Part shown: one piece after another, positions 62,546-64,000 of the stretch
How the letters are laid out: each line of letters opens with the position of its first letter
Numbering within the stretch: the stretch's first letter is position 1
DNA from: Panorpa germanica
Taxonomy: Eukaryota > Arthropoda > Insecta > Mecoptera > Panorpidae
Reading direction: 5' to 3'
Assembly: GCA_963678705.1 (NCBI GenBank)
Contig: OY783203.1
Coordinates: 44,454,347-44,518,346, forward strand
Length of the DNA: 64,000 bases
The notes under the pieces: model-generated
Database searches by the model: none
Seen by the model: only the letters and a program-made list of their open reading frames with translations
Told to the model about the DNA's origin: nothing
Position numbers and translations under genes: made by a program

Positions 62546-63314
62546 GTAGCTCATGAGTTAGATAGATATTTCTTTCAATGAAATAATTTAATAGTAAAAC
62601 ATAATCGTATATCTTAAATGAAATAATAGTGTTAAATATTTCAAATCAAAGATTTTTTTTAAAGTAATATTCCAAAGTACGATAAGGTTTTCGTTAGCCT
62701 TAAGTTCGCAATTTACATTAAAACAGGCTGGCGTTGCCCATATTAGAGAGCAATTTAAGAGACGTGTTGATCATTATATAAAGGGTGGGCTTAAGTCAGA
62801 TCAGTCGGCATCTCTGACCATATAACACTTATACTTGTACGAGTTATTCATCATTTAGGAAGTAAAGCACAATCTCAAAGCACTGTAGCCCACCGGTCTC
62901 TTGTTCTTTGATCCTATCATCCTGTATCTCGACCTTACACAAATCTGATGTCTTAATCATATGTATACACCTTTATTATAATTTATATTTCAGTTCGTGA
63001 TTGTTTAGGTCTTAAAGGTTTAGCATTAGTATTACTTATTTATTTTTATATACTACTTAAAGTCTATTTTCATAATTCTAAGTTGATGTTCAAAGAAATA
63101 ATACCGCTTTCGTATGTTTATATTATTTGCAATGTTATTTCTATTCGCTTGTAATAATATAACTGTTAGATATATGGAAATTATGGTATCAGAATATATT
63201 ACACAAAAGATATATGTTATCAGTTTGTATAGTAACACACCAGTCAATAAGTTTGTAGGATGACATATAAATTGCGCCACTATTGATAAATCCATATGAG
63301 ATAGTACCAATCTC
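62546..63314. other. Non-coding stretch
   Basis: AT-rich; nothing recognised. The minus-strand open frame reaching 63499 is partly made of the SINE and is not a gene. Confidence 0.6.
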
Positions 63315-63324
63315 AAAGGATACG
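63315..63324. repeat. Target-site duplication, left
   Basis: AAAGGATACG, identical to 63600-63609. Confidence 0.9.
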
Positions 63325-63599
63325 GACGACACAGTGGGCGAGAGCATTGATGCTTGACGCCGACTGCTGTGTCTTCGGGTTCGATCCCCGGACCAGATAT
63401 ATATTTTCTGGGTTTGGTTATTATGAACTTATATTGATTATGGTCATACATAATCATACAATTATTAGGCAGTGGTGTAGCCCACATATATGAGGCCACG
63501 ACACCATAAATACTGCCAACATTGAAGGAGGTCGTCGGTGATAGGACTCAGCATCGGAAATAGGCCGACGTTAAATAAATTAAATAAACAAAAAAAATG
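63325..63599 (+). mobile_element. Full-length tRNA-derived SINE with perfect target-site duplication
   Basis: This is the reference copy of the window's main SINE. The head GACGACACAGTGGGCGAGAG holds the A-box region and GGGTTCGATCCCCGG the B box of an RNA polymerase III promoter. The body follows: ATATTTTCTGGGTTTGGTTA, AATTATTAGGCAGTGGTGTA, GCCCACATATATGAGGCCAC, GGAGGTCGTCGGTGATAGGA, CTCAGCATCGGAAATAGG, then CCGACGTTAAATAAATTAAA and a short A-rich end. It is about 275 bp. The 10-bp sequence AAAGGATACG flanks it on both sides (63315-63324 and 63600-63609) with no mismatch, so it inserted recently. SINEs move with a partner LINE's reverse transcriptase; the partner is not evident here. Confidence 0.93.
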
Positions 63600-63609
63600 A
63601 AAGGATACG
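63600..63609. repeat. Target-site duplication, right
   Basis: AAAGGATACG, identical to 63315-63324. Confidence 0.9.
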
Positions 63610-63655
63610 TGTCAAAATGTCATGATATTTCAAGCTTTTGTAATTTTCAAAACAA

Positions 63656-64000
63656 TGGAAAGATCTGAATTTCGTGTCTTGATAAAGCATTGGTTTTTAA
63701 TGGTAAAAAATACCTTTCAAGAAAAGCAATGGCTTGACCAGTATAATTCAGGCTCTACTCCATACAGAAATGGTTTGCTGCTTTTAAATACAGCATTATA
63801 ACCACCGATGATTCTGAATGCTCTGGTTGTCTAAATTCGGCAGTTGTTCCAGAAAACATAAAAAGTGCACAAAATCCTTTTGGAAGATCGCAAAGTCAAG
63901 TTTCGGGAGGAAGCTCACACCTTAAAGCTCTATTCGAAGTGGGTACTGTATTTGCTCACTGTTGATCAAGAACAAGGAGCTGTTTAAACGAAATAAAAAG
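63656..64000 (+). mobile_element. Mariner transposase N-terminal part, degraded, cut by window end
   Basis: The frame from 63656 reads MERSEFRVLIKHWFLMVKNT followed by FQEKQWLDQYNSGSTPYRNG. This is close to the start of many insect mariner transposases (MEKSEFRVLIKHCFLMGKNT, then QWLDKYYGDSAPG). Later relics include KVHKILLEDRKVKF, KWVLYLLTVDQEQ and, in another frame, ELFKRNKK, all in family order. Stops and frameshifts break the frame between these blocks, so the copy is dead. The rest lies right of the window. Confidence 0.88.

Noticed and set aside
63053-63499. 148-codon minus-strand frame
   Set aside because: Its first part (SGPGIEPEDTAVGVKHQCSR) is the reverse translation of the SINE at 63325; the rest is AT-rich with no recognisable motif.
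1-64000. Endogenous viral or LTR element
   Set aside because: No capsid, envelope, integrase or reverse transcriptase motifs and no long direct terminal repeats were recognised.
1-64000. CRISPR arrays, rRNA genes, bacterial-type operons
   Set aside because: No regularly spaced identical repeats, no rRNA-like blocks, and the sequence is clearly nuclear eukaryotic DNA.

Overview
The window is AT-rich (roughly 30% GC) nuclear DNA from an animal, most likely an insect. The grounds are long introns with GT-AG borders, many mariner-type transposon remnants, tRNA-derived SINEs and (TA)n microsatellites. There are no bacterial operons or ribosome binding sites. The order cannot be fixed by eye.

Left part (1-12.3 kb): the last three coding exons of a maternal embryonic leucine zipper kinase (MELK) homologue, plus strand, at 1470-1629, 9063-9166 and 11406-11769. 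They join in frame and encode the linker before KA1, the KA1 domain and a C-terminal tail. The kinase domain lies left of the window. The 7.4-kb intron holds repeats, including an almost intact hAT-type MITE with its target-site duplication (6592-7000).

Middle-left (15.2-17.7 kb): a cluster of short, canonically bordered exons without open frames (16828-16986, about 17180-17236, 17313-17381, 17465-17540), then a 39-base exon (17629-17667) with two in-frame ATGs and a GTGAGT donor. This reads as the 5' UTR and first coding exon of a second plus-strand gene. No continuation exon could be recognised, so the remaining 46 kb may be its giant first intron, intergenic DNA, or both.

Right part (17.7-64 kb): no convincing protein-coding exon. 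It holds many copies of one tRNA-derived SINE family (the best, 63325-63599, has a perfect 10-bp target-site duplication), at least four mariner fossils, a LINE ORF2 fossil, several MITE-like families, two (TA)n tracts, and GC-richer islands (about 18.5-18.9, 31.3-32.2 and 34.15-34.33 kb) that may be promoters or old inserts. A perfect 234-bp tandem duplication lies at 44916-45386. Almost all short open frames in the window are chance or repeat-derived.

No CRISPR array, rRNA, true tRNA gene, or viral or LTR element was recognised. The points most worth following are the 5'-UTR exon cluster with its internal duplication, the strong excess of the octamer TACGAGTA/TACTCGTA, the exact tandem duplication, and the extra segments in the MELK KA1 domain.
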